DNA of 64,000 nt from Branchiostoma floridae (GCF_000003815.2 NC_049996.1:8040012-8104011); one strand, 5' to 3'. Shown: positions 32,430 to 43,669, numbered from the stretch's first letter. The notes: a model not told the origin generated them from the letters alone. A program made the numbers and translations.

Positions 32430-33777
32430 TCATAGAAAAGAAGAGACTTGATCTGGATAGGCTTAGTATGTAATAACAAGTATTTAAAATTCGTATTTTT
32501 TTTTTTTTTTACTTTTACTGCCCATACAGCTCATGGGGAGAATTTTTTTTCTCTATCCGTGAATTAGGGTATTTAATGTAATAAATATAAATGATTAAAT
32601 AACAGAATTGACTTGAGAAAGACTATATCTACCCCGACTCGTTACCCACTTTGTTCTTCTTTCAAATGCTTCATCTCCTTGATCTATAGCCTCAACTGAT
32701 CGTTTTCTTCATCCTCATGGCGGAAAGAAGCCTCTAACCACTACAAGAGACACATGTTAGACATCCAAGTACATGTAATACGATACAACAGTTACTCGAG
32801 CTGGAATAATTGAGACGACCAGATGTTTTAGATATCTACTTCCTTTTATCTTTCTATGTCACTTTAAATGCATCAGCATGGTGACCTAGTACCTTATTTT
32901 ACAGGACGGTTTGTTGAAGTTTTAGACGTCTGAGTTCTAAGAATTTTAATAGCAGAATTCTTTGAACATTTAACTCAATGCCACACAAACACATCATGTT
33001 CGTAATACTGTCTTCAAAGTCGTATTTTAAATGGAAAAATATCTTCATTTTATCATTGATTTGTTGTTTTAACATGTCGTTCACAAAGTTTGCTTTTTGT
33101 ACGATTCATTATTGTAATATTCTTGCAATTTAGCCCTCCAGACTGTCGAGAGGAATGTTTTTCAGCAGTGGAAGGGTTAATAAAGAAGCCGAGTTGTAAG
33201 CAGAAAAAACACTTCTCTAAGCTTTGTTATACCTTTATCTGTCTAGATAGATAGATGATATCGGGTTGCAGGTGTTCCCGCGCAATCGGTGACGTACTTG
33301 TAGGAAGACGGGCCAGTTCTATGAATAGCTTTTGGTGCAAAAATCGAGGTCAAATAGACGCTGTTTAGACACTAGGCAGTGGTAAGGGGAACCTCATTTG
33401 TGTTAAATAAATAAAAATGCCCTTTGCTTACCATGAAAAAACCGAAAGCACAAAGCATACTTTGTTTGCAGTCCAATGTTTGTCAGTTGGGTATCGATTA
33501 TCAGTTTTTGAAAGGCACCGAAACATAGTCGGGTGAGAAACATTACTGTTTTTTTTTTAAGACAGTGTCCTCTTCATGTTCTTTGTCATAATTTTATTCC
33601 ATGTTAAGGTTAGATAATTATCACAAGAAACTGCAATTTATTATCAAGAGGCGAATTTTCACAGGTGTGTTCCACCTTAAACCTTTTTCAAAATATCGAC
33701 ACATAAATCTAAAATTTCTTCATTCTTATTTCATAATCTATTTAAACACTAGTAAAATATCATACTTATCCCCCTTT
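32430..33777. other. Spacer with one dispersed-repeat piece
   Basis: A run of about 17 T lies at about 32,495. The block at 33,255-33,295 (ATATCGGGTTGCAGG, then CCCGCGC) matches 20,480-20,510. No gene is supported. Confidence 0.4.
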
Positions 33778-33841
33778 TAACATGTACAATGATATCCCGA
33801 AGACTATCAAAATAGTCTTCGGGATATCATTGTACATGTTA
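33778..33841. repeat. Perfect 30-bp inverted repeat with a 4-base loop
   Basis: Bases 33,778-33,807 and 33,812-33,841 are exact reverse complements separated by CAAA. The arms run TAACATGTACAATGATATCC, then CGAAGACTAT. Identity stops sharply at both outer ends. A transcript would form a 30-bp hairpin. See findings. Confidence 0.97.
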
Positions 33842-34240
33842 CAATTTACACTCATCCCCGCTTAGTTTAGATGGAATTCTAAAACTTCAACAAACCTGAC
33901 TTGTAAAGATGGGTTTGTAAGTCGCCACGAAGAGGTAATAATAGTGTTACATAGAGTACAGTTCAGCTAGAGTTAATTATGGTTTAATTTTAGCGTTTCC
34001 AAAATTCTGGTACTCCGGACTGGCACAATTTACTGATAAGGAAGAATCGCTGACTGTTAAAGTCGTCAACATATTTCTATCGAGATTGTAAGGTACAGGT
34101 TTGAGGTCATTAATTATTGCAAGAAACACAAGCGTACCTGAACAGAGTGCCATGAGCCACTTCACATGTGATAATGATTCATAATGATTCAGATATTGCC
34201 CCCTGAAATCGGGCGCGCAGGTGTTTCCTGTCGGGCCGAA
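33842..34240. other. Spacer
   Basis: The downstream half of a long minus-strand frame lies here, but beyond the donor at 34,348 it has no coding character. Nothing else is seen. Confidence 0.35.
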
Positions 34241-34348
34241 CAAAATGAAACTACGTATCCATGCATATGGGATAAGGGATATTCCCGGATGTCCTAGCCC
34301 CCATGTTGCTTGTTTGGTGATGGAGGTGTCGTGATTGGCTGCTCGTAC

Positions 34349-34640
34349 CTGAGTATAAAGTCTTGCTGGGTTTCCTCCAGGCTGATGCCACGGCAGATCG
34401 TCGAGGGCCTGAAACTCGGCCACAATCAGCTGTTCTGCCCTCGGATCCGGCAACCTCTCGAGTCCTTTCCTCCATCTTAGTTTCCTGATGAATCTCTTTG
34501 TCTCCTCCCAGCTGATGCCAGCTTCCTCCGCCTCTTCCGCCAGGGCTGCAATGCGAGGCTGGCGGCGATCGATGAACATCAATCCTCGGCTCCACAGGCC
34601 ACCTAGAAGCTCTGTCTTCTTTGCCTTGTCTATTTTCTTT
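34349..34640 (-). CDS. Candidate exon, charged helical protein, unknown
   Basis: A minus-strand frame without stops reads PRIAALAEEAEEAGISWEET, KRFIRKLRWRKGLERLPDPR, AEQLIVAEFQALDDLPW and reaches a donor (CAG/GTACGA) at 34,349/34,348. The upstream limit is unclear: the frame is closed by a TGA at about 34,636. Composition and codon use favour coding. An overlapping frame is also open but reads as random. I do not recognise the family. Confidence 0.4.
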
Positions 34641-34810
34641 CACTTCTGCTGTGGTGTCTAAGCTGCGATGTCTGAGCTGCGATGTCTCAGGCTGTGTTGA
34701 TGGTGAAGCGACCGTTCTCGTCAGCGGTCAAGCTGTGAATGAGATGTTCGGAATAACGAAGACGCTAACATGATTTCATGTCAATATTTTACAGTTTGTA
34801 ATGTATAGTA

Positions 34811-35092
34811 CTAGAATCTTCTGTGGTACGAGAAAACACATGTTGGACACATGGCCTTATTGCAACAGTTGCAGATGTAACAAGTGCACTTCCTCGTCTG
34901 GGAGACAACACACTGTCTCTTTCACTGTCTCAAGTCGTGACCAAGTGAAGGATGTGCAATTTCGGCTGGGACCACTTGTAGTGCTGCCAGAGGAACGACT
35001 CAGTCAATCTTGATACCCACTTTGACAGACCACCTCGTTTTGTGGGCGTATGTTACCAACCAGGCTTTCTACGATGGGCACTATAAACTCTT
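34811..35092 (-). pseudogene. piggyBac-like transposase C-terminus, copy 1
   Basis: The minus strand first encodes QEFIVPIVESLVGNIRPQNE, equal to the end of copy 2, then a stop. In another frame close to the end it encodes CTCYICNCCNKAMCPTCVF followed by SYH and a stop at 34,811. The Cys pattern with a final FxYH matches the cysteine-rich C-terminal zinc finger of piggyBac transposases. The catalytic part is missing, and a frameshift separates the two pieces, so this is a dead fragment. Confidence 0.6.
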
Positions 35093-35398
35093 GTGTGTTG
35101 GTGTAGTCATGGTGAAGCGTTAGTGGATGATGACGCGTCAACACGCTGCGCCAACACACGCACTGTAACACCGCGCTAGGCAACGTTGTACAATATAAAC
35201 ATCGATTGACCACAAACTGTCGACGTCCCGGTGTTCAGTACGGTAAAATTGTATACAACGTGCATTTCTGAATACAGAAGTTATTTTTAATCTATAGCCA
35301 ATCCCGTTAACATATTTTCCTAAAAGCAGGCGTCGACTAACGCCACGTTGTGATAAATTTAAGTCCCCCCCCCCCCTCGAAGAAATAGTTGTGTCTCA

Positions 35399-35632
35399 TT
35401 AACCTTCTTCCCTGGAACTCCACCGATCCCTATTTGAATATTTTTGTACGTTCGGAGCTGTATCTTGGTATCCTCTCCCCTTGATGGCCTGATCTACACC
35501 ACGGCTGTACGATCGATGTCGTTCCGGTAATAGTCTGACCAAGCCAAACAAGAACCCCACGTACAGTATCAGGCATAGGAAGAAGAGATATGCGTGGAGA
35601 TGCCAGTGCTCGGGCATTCTCAGCGTTGTCAT
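35399..35632 (-). CDS. Small membrane protein frame, unknown
   Basis: The 77-codon minus frame starts MTTLRMPEHWHLHAYLFFLC, has one predicted membrane segment (FFLCLILYVGFLFGLVRLL) and ends with a hydrophilic tail (NVQKYSNRDRWSSREEG). The corresponding region of the second block (38,386-38,622) no longer keeps the frame, which argues against strong constraint. It may be an exon of the RCC1-like gene or chance. Confidence 0.3.
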   Translation of the reverse strand: MTTLRMPEHWHLHAYLFFLCLILYVGFLFGLVRLLPERHRSYSRGVDQAIKGRGYQDTAPNVQKYSNRDRWSSREEG

Positions 35633-35707
35633 GTGTTATTTTGGCAAACTACTTCAGGTTTCTAGGCAGCAGTCGTCTCCGGCATTCTTGCAGCAGACTC
35701 TGTAATT

Positions 35708-36170
35708 TTAGGATTCCGGTCGTCGCATCACGATTCCCCAAAGATTGAAGTACCAAAGGAACTTTTCATCATTGTCTGAATATAATTCAACTTTAAACTT
35801 GCCGGTCCAGTAGAGTCGGCCGAGAGTGTCAAGTACGGCAGTAAAACTATATCCACATGACACGTCAACCGCAACGAGACCAGATGTGTTAAGGGACGTA
35901 GAAGTCACCCGATGGCCGTCCACACCCCCTGCTGCCGGTGGACCTCACTGGGTCCCCCTCATCGTTATTACCGCAGGTCCACACCTCTCCCTCGGACGTT
36001 AGAAGCCGAATGCGTAGCCCCGGCGGCCACATCCACAATGATCTTACCAGCGGGTAACGCCACCAAGATAGGCAGTAGCCGTCCTTTAGTGTCCAGTTTC
36101 TCATCGCCCAGTGTCCCTAGTTGACCACAGCCGTTAAAACAAAACAAAACGACAGAAACTAGGGCTAGAG
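35708..36170 (-). pseudogene. RCC1-repeat exon, copy 1
   Basis: RCC1 repeats form beta-propeller blades. The minus strand encodes NGCGQLGTLGDEKLDTKGRL, IVDVAAGATHS, then in a shifted frame LLTSEGEVWTCGNNDEG, then in a further frame VAVDVSCGYSFTAVLDTLGR and LYWTG. The order G-QLG, AGxxHS, LTxxGxVWTCGxN is one full RCC1 repeat and the start of the next. The first shift, just before the LLTS piece, is a 2-bp deficit relative to copy 3 and is shared with copy 2. An acceptor (CCGCCACAG) lies near 36,170. This is a broken exon of an RCC1-like gene. Confidence 0.6.
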
Positions 36171-36529
36171 GGCTCGCTGTGGCGGGGAAGGGAACGAGGC
36201 CTTTATTGCTGCAGACTCATTATCTCTGGACATTACAGAGAAAAATTTCTCCCATATTTCTTAGTACAAAATTCTAATAAAACAATGACGGGATATAGAA
36301 ATAAACTTAATAAAGAAAAACTGAAAAGAAATAGAAAGAAACGTAGAATTCTTATTCAATTTCTTTTTCATCTGAAGTGAAGGCTCGTTGCTGCTCATCA
36401 CGCTTTGAAAATTTGGAAATACTTGAAGAGCTACTAACTGATCAATACCAAAAAGTTGACCTCGTCTTTGAGGGTGATGCCTAGCCTGACCCTTAGCTCG
36501 CCAAGCTATAGGGTCACACAAGAAATTGT

Positions 36530-37300
36530 CAGAAAGTTACATTAGAACATCAAAACAGTCCATATTCTTTTGCGATGTACATGTACTCTTGTGCTAGACA
36601 TGCGGATCCGCTTGTCATCAATTGCATCGTCGTTAAGGGGATAAATAGACAAATTTTCTGTGAGGGAGTTTTTGATCATGTGTGGCGTAGTTGCATTGTC
36701 GTACACGGAATTTGAGATTTCAGCGAAATTTCATTTCGTTACCTGTCAGTGAGTAACCTGTCAGTGGGAGGTTTTCAAAAGGTTTAGGTTTTTTAGTGGG
36801 GGATAGGGAGGCCAGACATTCTTAGTTTACATTTATGAACTATCGATATTTTACCACATATACATAATTTGTAAGTTTTTCATATTATTCCTCGGCATTT
36901 GTAGACCGGCTGTTACATGCATCGGTTCCATGATATGTATTAAAATCAGTCTATTTCCCCCTCTTATCTCAATACCCATCAGGAGATGGCAGTCTGGTGA
37001 ACAAAATGGTGTTGGTGGCTTTTTTCTCCCCTTTCTTCCTCAGCTTGTCTTTGAACTTTTACTCTTTCGCATCCTTCTATGCTTCAATGTAGCGCTATAG
37101 TCCTGGTCAAATACTACAGTGTTTGGTTTACTGGGCCCTATTCGTCTCTTCCTTTAGTCGGGGGCTGGGGTTAGCATATCAAAAAAACTAGACAGCCCAT
37201 AAGATTACAATCTTTGGGAGGGTACTCTCATACCAATTCGGTATTATTTAATGTTATCGGCCATTTCACCTTCAACGCTTTAAGGATAATGGCGTCTTTG
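36530..37300. other. Spacer
   Basis: No supported gene. Upstream of the small dispersed repeat at 37,308. Confidence 0.35.
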
Positions 37301-37307
37301 GAAATGG

Positions 37308-37390
37308 TAACTTGCGTTATTGGCTTAACCCTATCCAGGCTAGCTGTTTTGGCATTCTCTGGCCTGGGTGTGTTGGTGGGGGGTGGGGGG
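37308..37390. repeat. Short dispersed repeat, copy 1 (again at 42,447)
   Basis: ACTTGCGTTATTGGCTTAAC through GGCATTCTCTGGCCTGG is nearly identical at 37,309-37,375 and 42,448-42,515, both followed by a G-rich run. This is a small mobile repeat of unknown class. Confidence 0.75.
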
Positions 37391-37586
37391 TGGCTTGTGC
37401 CTTGTCCATTTTTACTCACTTCTGCTGTGGTGCCTCAGCTGCGATGTCTTAGCTGCGATGTCTCAGGCTGTGTTGATGGTGATGCGACCGATCTCGTCAG
37501 CGGTTAAGCTGTGAATGAAATGTTCGAAGTAACGAAGACGCTAACATGATCTCAATTCAAGATTTTATATTTTGTAATGCACAGTA

Positions 37587-38034
37587 CTAGAATCTTTTGT
37601 GAGAGGAGAAAACACATTCTGGACACATGACCTTATTGCAACAGTTGCAGATGTAACAAGTGCACTTCCTCGTCTGGGAGACAACACACTGTCTCTTTCA
37701 CTGTCTCAAGTCGTGACCAAGTGAAGGATGTGCAATTTCGGCTGGGACCACTTGTAGTGCTGCCAGAGGAATGACTCAGTCAATCTTGATACCCACTTTG
37801 ACAGAACACCTCGTTTTGTGGGCGTAAATTACCAACCAGGCTTTCTACGATGGGCACTATAAACTGTTGTATTGACATATTTTCCCCTCGCTCAACCCTG
37901 ATATGATTCTTGTACATCAGATACGAGTTCAAAACAGCTCGGCCAAATATGGAAATGGTGAACATTATTGTCCACTTGATTGTCCAACGTTTTGTCATGT
38001 ACATACAAAGCTTCTTATCTCCGCGGTCAACAAC
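37587..38034 (-). pseudogene. piggyBac-like transposase C-terminus, copy 2
   Basis: The minus strand encodes VDRGDKKLCMYMTKRWTIKW, then FGRAVLNSYLMYKNHIRVER and QQFIVPIVESLVGNL. This matches the conserved end of piggyBac transposases (VDxxD, KW, then NSYILY and a final helix). After a stop, another frame gives the cysteine finger CTCYICNCCNKVMCPECVF with a stop at 37,587. The catalytic core lies further upstream in a complete element and is absent. It is dead through truncation and a frameshift. The copy at 34.8-35.1 kb lacks the VDRGD part. Confidence 0.7.
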
Positions 38035-38929
38035 TCTGCATCTTTGGTGAGCATCTTGTCAAAACAGCCACGTTGAAACAATTCTCAGAAAGCCAGAATT
38101 TCTAATTTCAAGCCTACCTAGTGTTTAGACATTCACATCAACGCGGTGGAAAATAACACGCTGTTATGTACAATATTGAAAGCACAAAGACGAACTGATC
38201 AGGGTAATACCACATCGACTAAGGTACATCTCTATTCATGTAAATTCATCAACAACATGCAATTGTACAAAAAAATACCTATATCCCATCCCTTCCAACT
38301 TCCCCTCAGGGCAGGTGTCGACACATGTCACGTTGCGAGAAATTGAAGTTTTCACTCCCTAGAAATCGTATCTCTCATGACCCTTCTACTCTGGACCTCG
38401 GCCTATCTCTCTGAGAATGTTTGAGGACGTTCGGAGCTGTATCTTGTTATCCTTTAACCTTAATGGCCAGACATGTATACAAACAATATCAGGCGTAGTA
38501 GGATATCTTCGTGGAAATGCTGTGGAGACTTCTGTGCAGGGTTTGATTCTCCCCTTGTCGGACCATTTACGGAAATCTGTCTTGAGTTTCATCATCATCC
38601 CGGATACTCTCAGCGCTGTCATCTGTTTTCTTCTTTTTCATGTGTCAGAGACTAGTATAGGTTTCTGGACAGCACTCGTCTTCGTCCTTCTTGCAGCATC
38701 CTCTGTGTAATTCAAGATCGCTGCATGTTCGGTTGCAGTCGTTCCGTGTTTGTTGGGTTCAATATCTTTCTCCGAAATGTTTTTTTGTTTTTTTTACGAT
38801 TTATGTCAGAATGTCGCATCACGATTCAGGTTGCCGCATTAGGATTCCCAAAAATTGAAGTGGCAAACTAACGTTTTATCATTGTCTGAAGTTAACACTA
38901 ACGCTGGGCGAGACCGGATGTTTTGAAGG

Positions 38930-39235
38930 ACGAAGAAGTCATCCGATGGCTGTCCATGTCCCCTGCGGTGGGCCTTGCTGGCTCCCCCTCATTGTTATTG
39001 CCGCAGGTCCACACCTCTCCCTCGGACGTTAGAAGCTGAATGTGGAGCGCCGACGGTCACATCCATGGTAATCTTCACATCAGGAAAGTCAACAAGGATA
39101 GGCAGGAGCCGTCCCTTAGTGTCTAGCCTTACCTCAGCGTCCATTGTCCCAAGGTAGCTACCATCTTCAGAGACCAATGAGATAGCCTGGTCAGCTCCCT
39201 GTGGCGAAGAAAGCGATGTCTTCTACTGCAGACAC
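38930..39235 (-). pseudogene. RCC1-repeat exon, copy 2
   Basis: After an acceptor (TTCGCCACAG, near 39,200) the minus strand reads LVSEDGSYLGTMDAEVRLDT, KGRLLPILVDFPDVKITMDV, then in a shifted frame LLTSEGEVWTCGNNNEGEP. The pattern is the same as copy 1, including the same 2-bp deficit before LLTSEG. The second blade is largely lost. Confidence 0.55.
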
Positions 39236-39719
39236 GTTGTCTGTGGATGATGAGAGAGAAACGACTGTCTTCCATATATCATTTATGTAAAAAAAATAAA
39301 AGGGTCTAATAAAACAATGACAAAGTGGGAGAGTAGAAATAAAATCAATAAAGAAAAACTGAAAATCTAAAAGAAAATAAAATAAGGAATTCGCGAATTC
39401 TTATTCAATTCTTATTTATCTGATGTGAAGGCTCGTTGCTGTTCACGCAATATAGAACCACGGGAAAGTTGTAAAATGCGTTCAACATTCAAGACACAAA
39501 ATTTGAAATATGCTAATGATAGATGTGGCACTTGTATAAGCCCGGTTGCCAGTGTGGGTAAAGGTGCCGACTGCTTCTAGTCTCTTCCCATGCATTTCCT
39601 ATGTATGTAGCCTGCTTGCGGTGGTGACCTGCATATGCGTGTACAAACATAATCAGAATACAAACTGCCACGTGCTTCTTGATTTGTTAGAACATGGTCA
39701 TCTGTCTTCCTAAATAAAG

Positions 39720-40020
39720 CTTAATCTATACCTTCTGTTATTTCTTTTCCAGCGGATTTTGGACAGCTATTTAGATTGAACATTTTACATATAACATAAC
39801 AATAACATGTTTGGCCATTAGTTTCCATTCCAACGTTTCCATTTGAATTCTGTTCGTCGTCTTCTTTCCCGAAGCGGTCGTCAGGAGCTAGAATGTATAG
39901 CAAGTTTAATTAGACGGAGTGACTTGGCATTTCAGTGAAATACTAAAAATCGTCCTTACAGATATTCTCTCGCCAGAATTGCCTAACACGGCGACCGAGA
40001 CTACAGCTACATTATGAATC
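39720..40020 (-). repeat. Duplicated exon region, copy of 26.75-27.0 kb
   Basis: The minus strand reads DDRFGKEDDEQNSNGNVGM, matching the 26.8-kb candidate exon. The flanks share CATTTCAGTGAAATACTAA-like and ACTACAGCTACATTATGA stretches. Confidence 0.6.
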
Positions 40021-40775
40021 GTTTTACCTAACTTGAATTGAACTATGTAATTATATTAAACTACCAAATGTTGTCAAAAAGAAAACATTTCAACTTTCAT
40101 CGACGTTAATTAAAAAAAAATTAATTGCAATATTTTGAATAAAGTATCCCTGACTCTAGGTCTAAATCAGCGAAGTTTTTTTTTTAAAACTTTGTCACTT
40201 TCGTCACAGTCCTGCCTCTTAGATACTGAGAAAATGTTTCGCGGATCGAGCAGAAAATTTCTGAATATAGTGACCTGGCGGCAAGACTTCAAAGTCTTTT
40301 GCGTAGTTGAACGATGATAGCGCACCACCCACTAACTACCGCAACAATACAGCTTTTCAATCGGGTTGTTTGTCTTAGACTAGTTAATATGTTCACATCT
40401 AGGCATCAACCCTCTACTTGCACTGAATGCACTCCATCCAAATCCTGCCTCTGTTCACTTCCCTGTGGTAGGTGCGGATGTTTGCTATCTTTATTGTACC
40501 AATCAGGGGCCTCTTGTTCCCTTGCACGATTTTGGATACCAGTTCCGGTCCCGAGAACATTATCTTCGTGCATTGAGTGGTTAAATATTCGTGATTGTTG
40601 CTACGTCCGTAGATTTATGTCAGCTGTTGGTTAGTCAGCTCAACACAAATCTCCGGTGACCACGGCTTCAGCCAATCGCATTGTTGTCCAGTCTTCTTTT
40701 ACTTCAGTGTTGATGTAATGGGTGGTGTACGGAACTGAGGCACTGTTGACTGCATCAGCGCTTGCACTGATGCCG

Positions 40776-41075
40776 TCATGGCTTCTTTTTCTTTTGTAAT
40801 TGGTGTTGATGTTTGGCTAGTAGCCGGATTTGTTCTCTTGTAACTTGCTAATATTTGTGCCTGGAATCATTTAGCGTCTGCTCGTACGTCCTGGCACGCA
40901 ACTCAATCATTTTTTGCAACATGGCCCGGACACTTTGGTGGAAGGTGCTGGCGATGTTGACTAATGCCATCTCTGCAGAAGAAGGCCTTATTCGCGCTGG
41001 GCATGGGACTTTGTACTTGTCTCTGACATGCAGTGAATCTCGGTGTCTAAAGGAACTGAAGGACTCTGAAGGATT
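40776..41075 (-). pseudogene. Coiled-coil reading frame with one stop, unknown
   Basis: One minus-strand frame of 100 codons reads SSAEMALVNIASTFHQSVRA, MLQKMIELRARTYEQTLNDS, then TAG at 40,850-40,848, then QVTREQIRLLAKHQHQLQKK and a stop. The heptad-like pattern continues across the TAG, so the stop looks like a later mutation. A plus-strand frame overlaps but reads as random. It could be a host exon or a Gag-like coiled coil. Confidence 0.35.
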
Positions 41076-41269
41076 TTAATCGTGGCCACTTCTTGAACTT
41101 CTGTCATATTTTACATCTCTACACTAGGGTCAATACAACTTAATTCGGGGAGACCTCTCTTTTCGCTCACAAGGCAAAACGTGTTGATACCTAATTGCCA
41201 GAGTCAATGTGCAGTCGAAGTCAATTCCAAAGTTGTTGAAGACTATTTTAGATAACAATGATCGGGCAA

Positions 41270-41680
41270 TCTCAGCGTTGTCCTGTGTCATTTTGTCAGA
41301 GACTACTTCACGTCATCACCGGCCTTATTGAAGCAGACTCTAGATATTTTCAGAATTCCGGCCTTCGCATCACGATTCCCCAAAGATTAAAGTAGCAAAC
41401 TAACTTGTCTGAATTTAACAGAACGTTTAAGTCGTCGGTCCAGTAGAGTCGGCCGAGAGTGTCAAGCACGGCAGTAAATCTATCTCCACATGACACGTCG
41501 GCGGCATAGACCGGATGTGTTGAGAGACAAAGAAGTCACCCGATGGCCGTCCACGTCCCCTGCCGCCAGTGGACCTAACTGGCTCCCCCTCATCGTTATT
41601 ACCGCAGATTCACACCTCTCCCTTGGGCGTTAGAAGCTGAATGCGTATAGCCCCGGCGGCTACAGCAGTTTTGTCACTAG
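41270..41680 (-). pseudogene. RCC1-repeat exon, copy 3
   Basis: The minus strand reads VAAGAIRIQLLTPKGEV, TGA, ICGNNDEGEPVRS in one continuous frame. The TGA replaces the Trp of VWTCG. Unlike copies 1 and 2 there is no frameshift here before LLT, but the nonsense codon is unique to this copy. Downstream similarity to 35.65-35.95 kb continues (CCAGTAGAGTCGGCCGAGAG shared). No piggyBac piece follows. Confidence 0.55.
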
Positions 41681-41689
41681 CACAATCAT

Positions 41690-42440
41690 TCGTAATAATG
41701 TCAGGAACCCTTATGGTAATATATCCTGACTGGTGGCAGTATAGTAATTTTCCATGTATTCAGCTGCCAGGTATGTAACGAGGGCAGCGAAACCGCTGTG
41801 ACAACAATACGCACCCTACTACATAAATGCAATTTGAGCTTGCAATGCATCTCCTCCTTCTGTCAACTGCAGGGCATGTGGTGACTCTTGGCGGCTTTTG
41901 CATTGATCTGTAGTATCGGGCCTTTACGCCGACTGCGTCAACCCCCTACGGCTCCCCAAAAATGCCATTAACATTAGCATGAAATAACAAAAATAATAAT
42001 AACATTTCTCCTTTCCTCGCATTGACGACATTTCTTTGCCGAGAAAAAGACAAAAGTTATATCGGGCAGCTGAACTGCTCCTTACCTCTTTTCAGGCGTT
42101 TTCTAGATATGCAGCCTGCTTTTTGTGCTACACTGTAATATAGATACACACATACTAAGAAAACAAATAGCTTGACCAACCTTCTTGTCCTTTCTATCCT
42201 GCCTGTCACCGCCACTAAGCACGTAATTCATTGTGAATGCATGCTTATCTAATTTAGCGTATGATATTATCATCTAACGCAACTGTCTTGCTCACGATGC
42301 ACCCCTTCGTGTGCGGCTCCAGTTCCTTCAACTTAAGATTCAGCTGCTTCAAGAATTGAACAGCATCCCCGTTCGTCCAGCTTCTCTAATTTAGTCGCCT
42401 TCTGCTCTTCTCGATTTCATTTTCCAGCTCCTCCACTTTT
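41690..42440. other. Spacer
   Basis: No motif-bearing frame seen. Confidence 0.35.
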
Positions 42441-42446
42441 GCTTGA

Positions 42447-42530
42447 GACTTGCGTTATTGGCTTAACCCTATCCAGGCTAGGCTGTTTTGGCATTCTCTG
42501 GCCTGGGGGGTTGGGGGTGGGGTGATATAC
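42447..42530. repeat. Short dispersed repeat, copy 2
   Basis: See the copy at 37,308. This one is followed by GGGGGGTTGGGGGTGGGG. Confidence 0.75.
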
Positions 42531-42721
42531 TTGCAAAGTGTTATCTAATAAAGTTTTTTTAATGAATTGTGAATTATGGGGAGTGCATAGTATTAAGACA
42601 AACGTACTATTCAGTTCTACATACTAAATTATGCTACCTCTTGTGCATACTACCTTAATCATCATTAACTACCTTAATGAAACAAGTGAACACCTCCCTA
42701 TGTATGTATGTATGTAATTTG

Positions 42722-42972
42722 TTAGTATGCTTCCCTCCTGAGGTCTTGTATCTGTTTTACAGGTGTCAAAGTAATGGACAAGTAGTAATAGTTCTCGACC
42801 AAGATTGCTTCTGTCATATCCCTATTAAGTTGTAACGAACTGTCCGTAATGTCTTGCTGTATGGAGATAACAAACATGTGATTACCATTTGTGGAGATTT
42901 GGGCACCTTCTATCACCATTTTGTTGTCCTATTCCCAAGTATCCGTAAACATATTTGGTTCTTCTTTCGTAC
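42722..42972 (-). pseudogene. Candidate terminal exon with one stop
   Basis: An acceptor (CTTTCAACACAG) at 42,974/42,973 is followed by YEEEPNMFTDTWE, a TAG, then in the same frame MVIEGAQISTNGNHMFVISI, QQDITDSSLQLNRDMTEAIL, LTPVKQIQDLRREAY and a stop at 42,722. The uniform coding character on both sides of the TAG suggests one exon damaged by a point mutation, or an intron that I have misplaced. The family is unknown. Confidence 0.35.
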
Positions 42973-43669
42973 CTGTGTTGAAAGAAAGATAAACGTTGTG
43001 ACCAACTGGTACACTTATCAATGTGCAGACAAATAATTTTTTTTTCATATGGCTATTTGTTGGATGGTTTGATAGTCTATGAAAGTTGCTTTTAAATGTC
43101 AAAACAGAGGTATAGATATTGACTGAATTGTAATTTGTGTACATTCTTTCAATATCTTTATGGTCGGGACACTGGCCAGGGATACTCAATGGTGCTCTTT
43201 GTGCCTTTCGTGACCAATATGTCAGAAAATAGATAAGGATAAAAGCCTTCTCAGTACATGAGGGGTTCTTGGGAAAATGAGCCTTTTGCTCTTGAAATGC
43301 AGTCTTTTGCTCAATAAAGCAATGCACCGACATGGGTGCAAGTTCCTCCTTGGCTGAATAAAAAAGGGATTATTGAGTTCGGCTATGGCGGCATGCTTAA
43401 CTCAAGCAATGTTGCATATACATGTGTGTCATTGCTTGGACTAATTCGTATGGGTAGTTGTAAGTATATAAGTGTTGTACAAATCATATTCAGAATTCCA
43501 TTTCACTTAGAATAATTCCATCTATTAATTCCAAGGTAGATGACGATTTGGTAGTCGATAGTACAGCGAATGACCATTTTGTAATCAAGGGCGCAAGTCT
43601 CAGCGGAATAAATGGAATACTTATAATCTAACAGAACTTATCTCTGTAGGGTTTTATCCGAGTATAGTG

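Larger units (their letters stand above)
34636..36520 (-). repeat. Duplicated block with piggyBac-RCC1 order, copy 1
   Basis: 34,636-35,092 is nearly identical to 37,417-37,867. The following parts (RCC1-like exon, then a Phe/Lys-rich region ending near 36,500) match 38.8-39.43 kb in the same order. This is a direct duplication with an offset of about 2.8-3.0 kb. Confidence 0.8.
37417..39430 (-). repeat. Duplicated block with piggyBac-RCC1 order, copy 2
   Basis: The counterpart of 34,636-36,520. The first 450 bp are nearly identical between copies, whereas the RCC1 part is more diverged, so parts of the block may have been homogenised or duplicated at different times. Confidence 0.8.
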
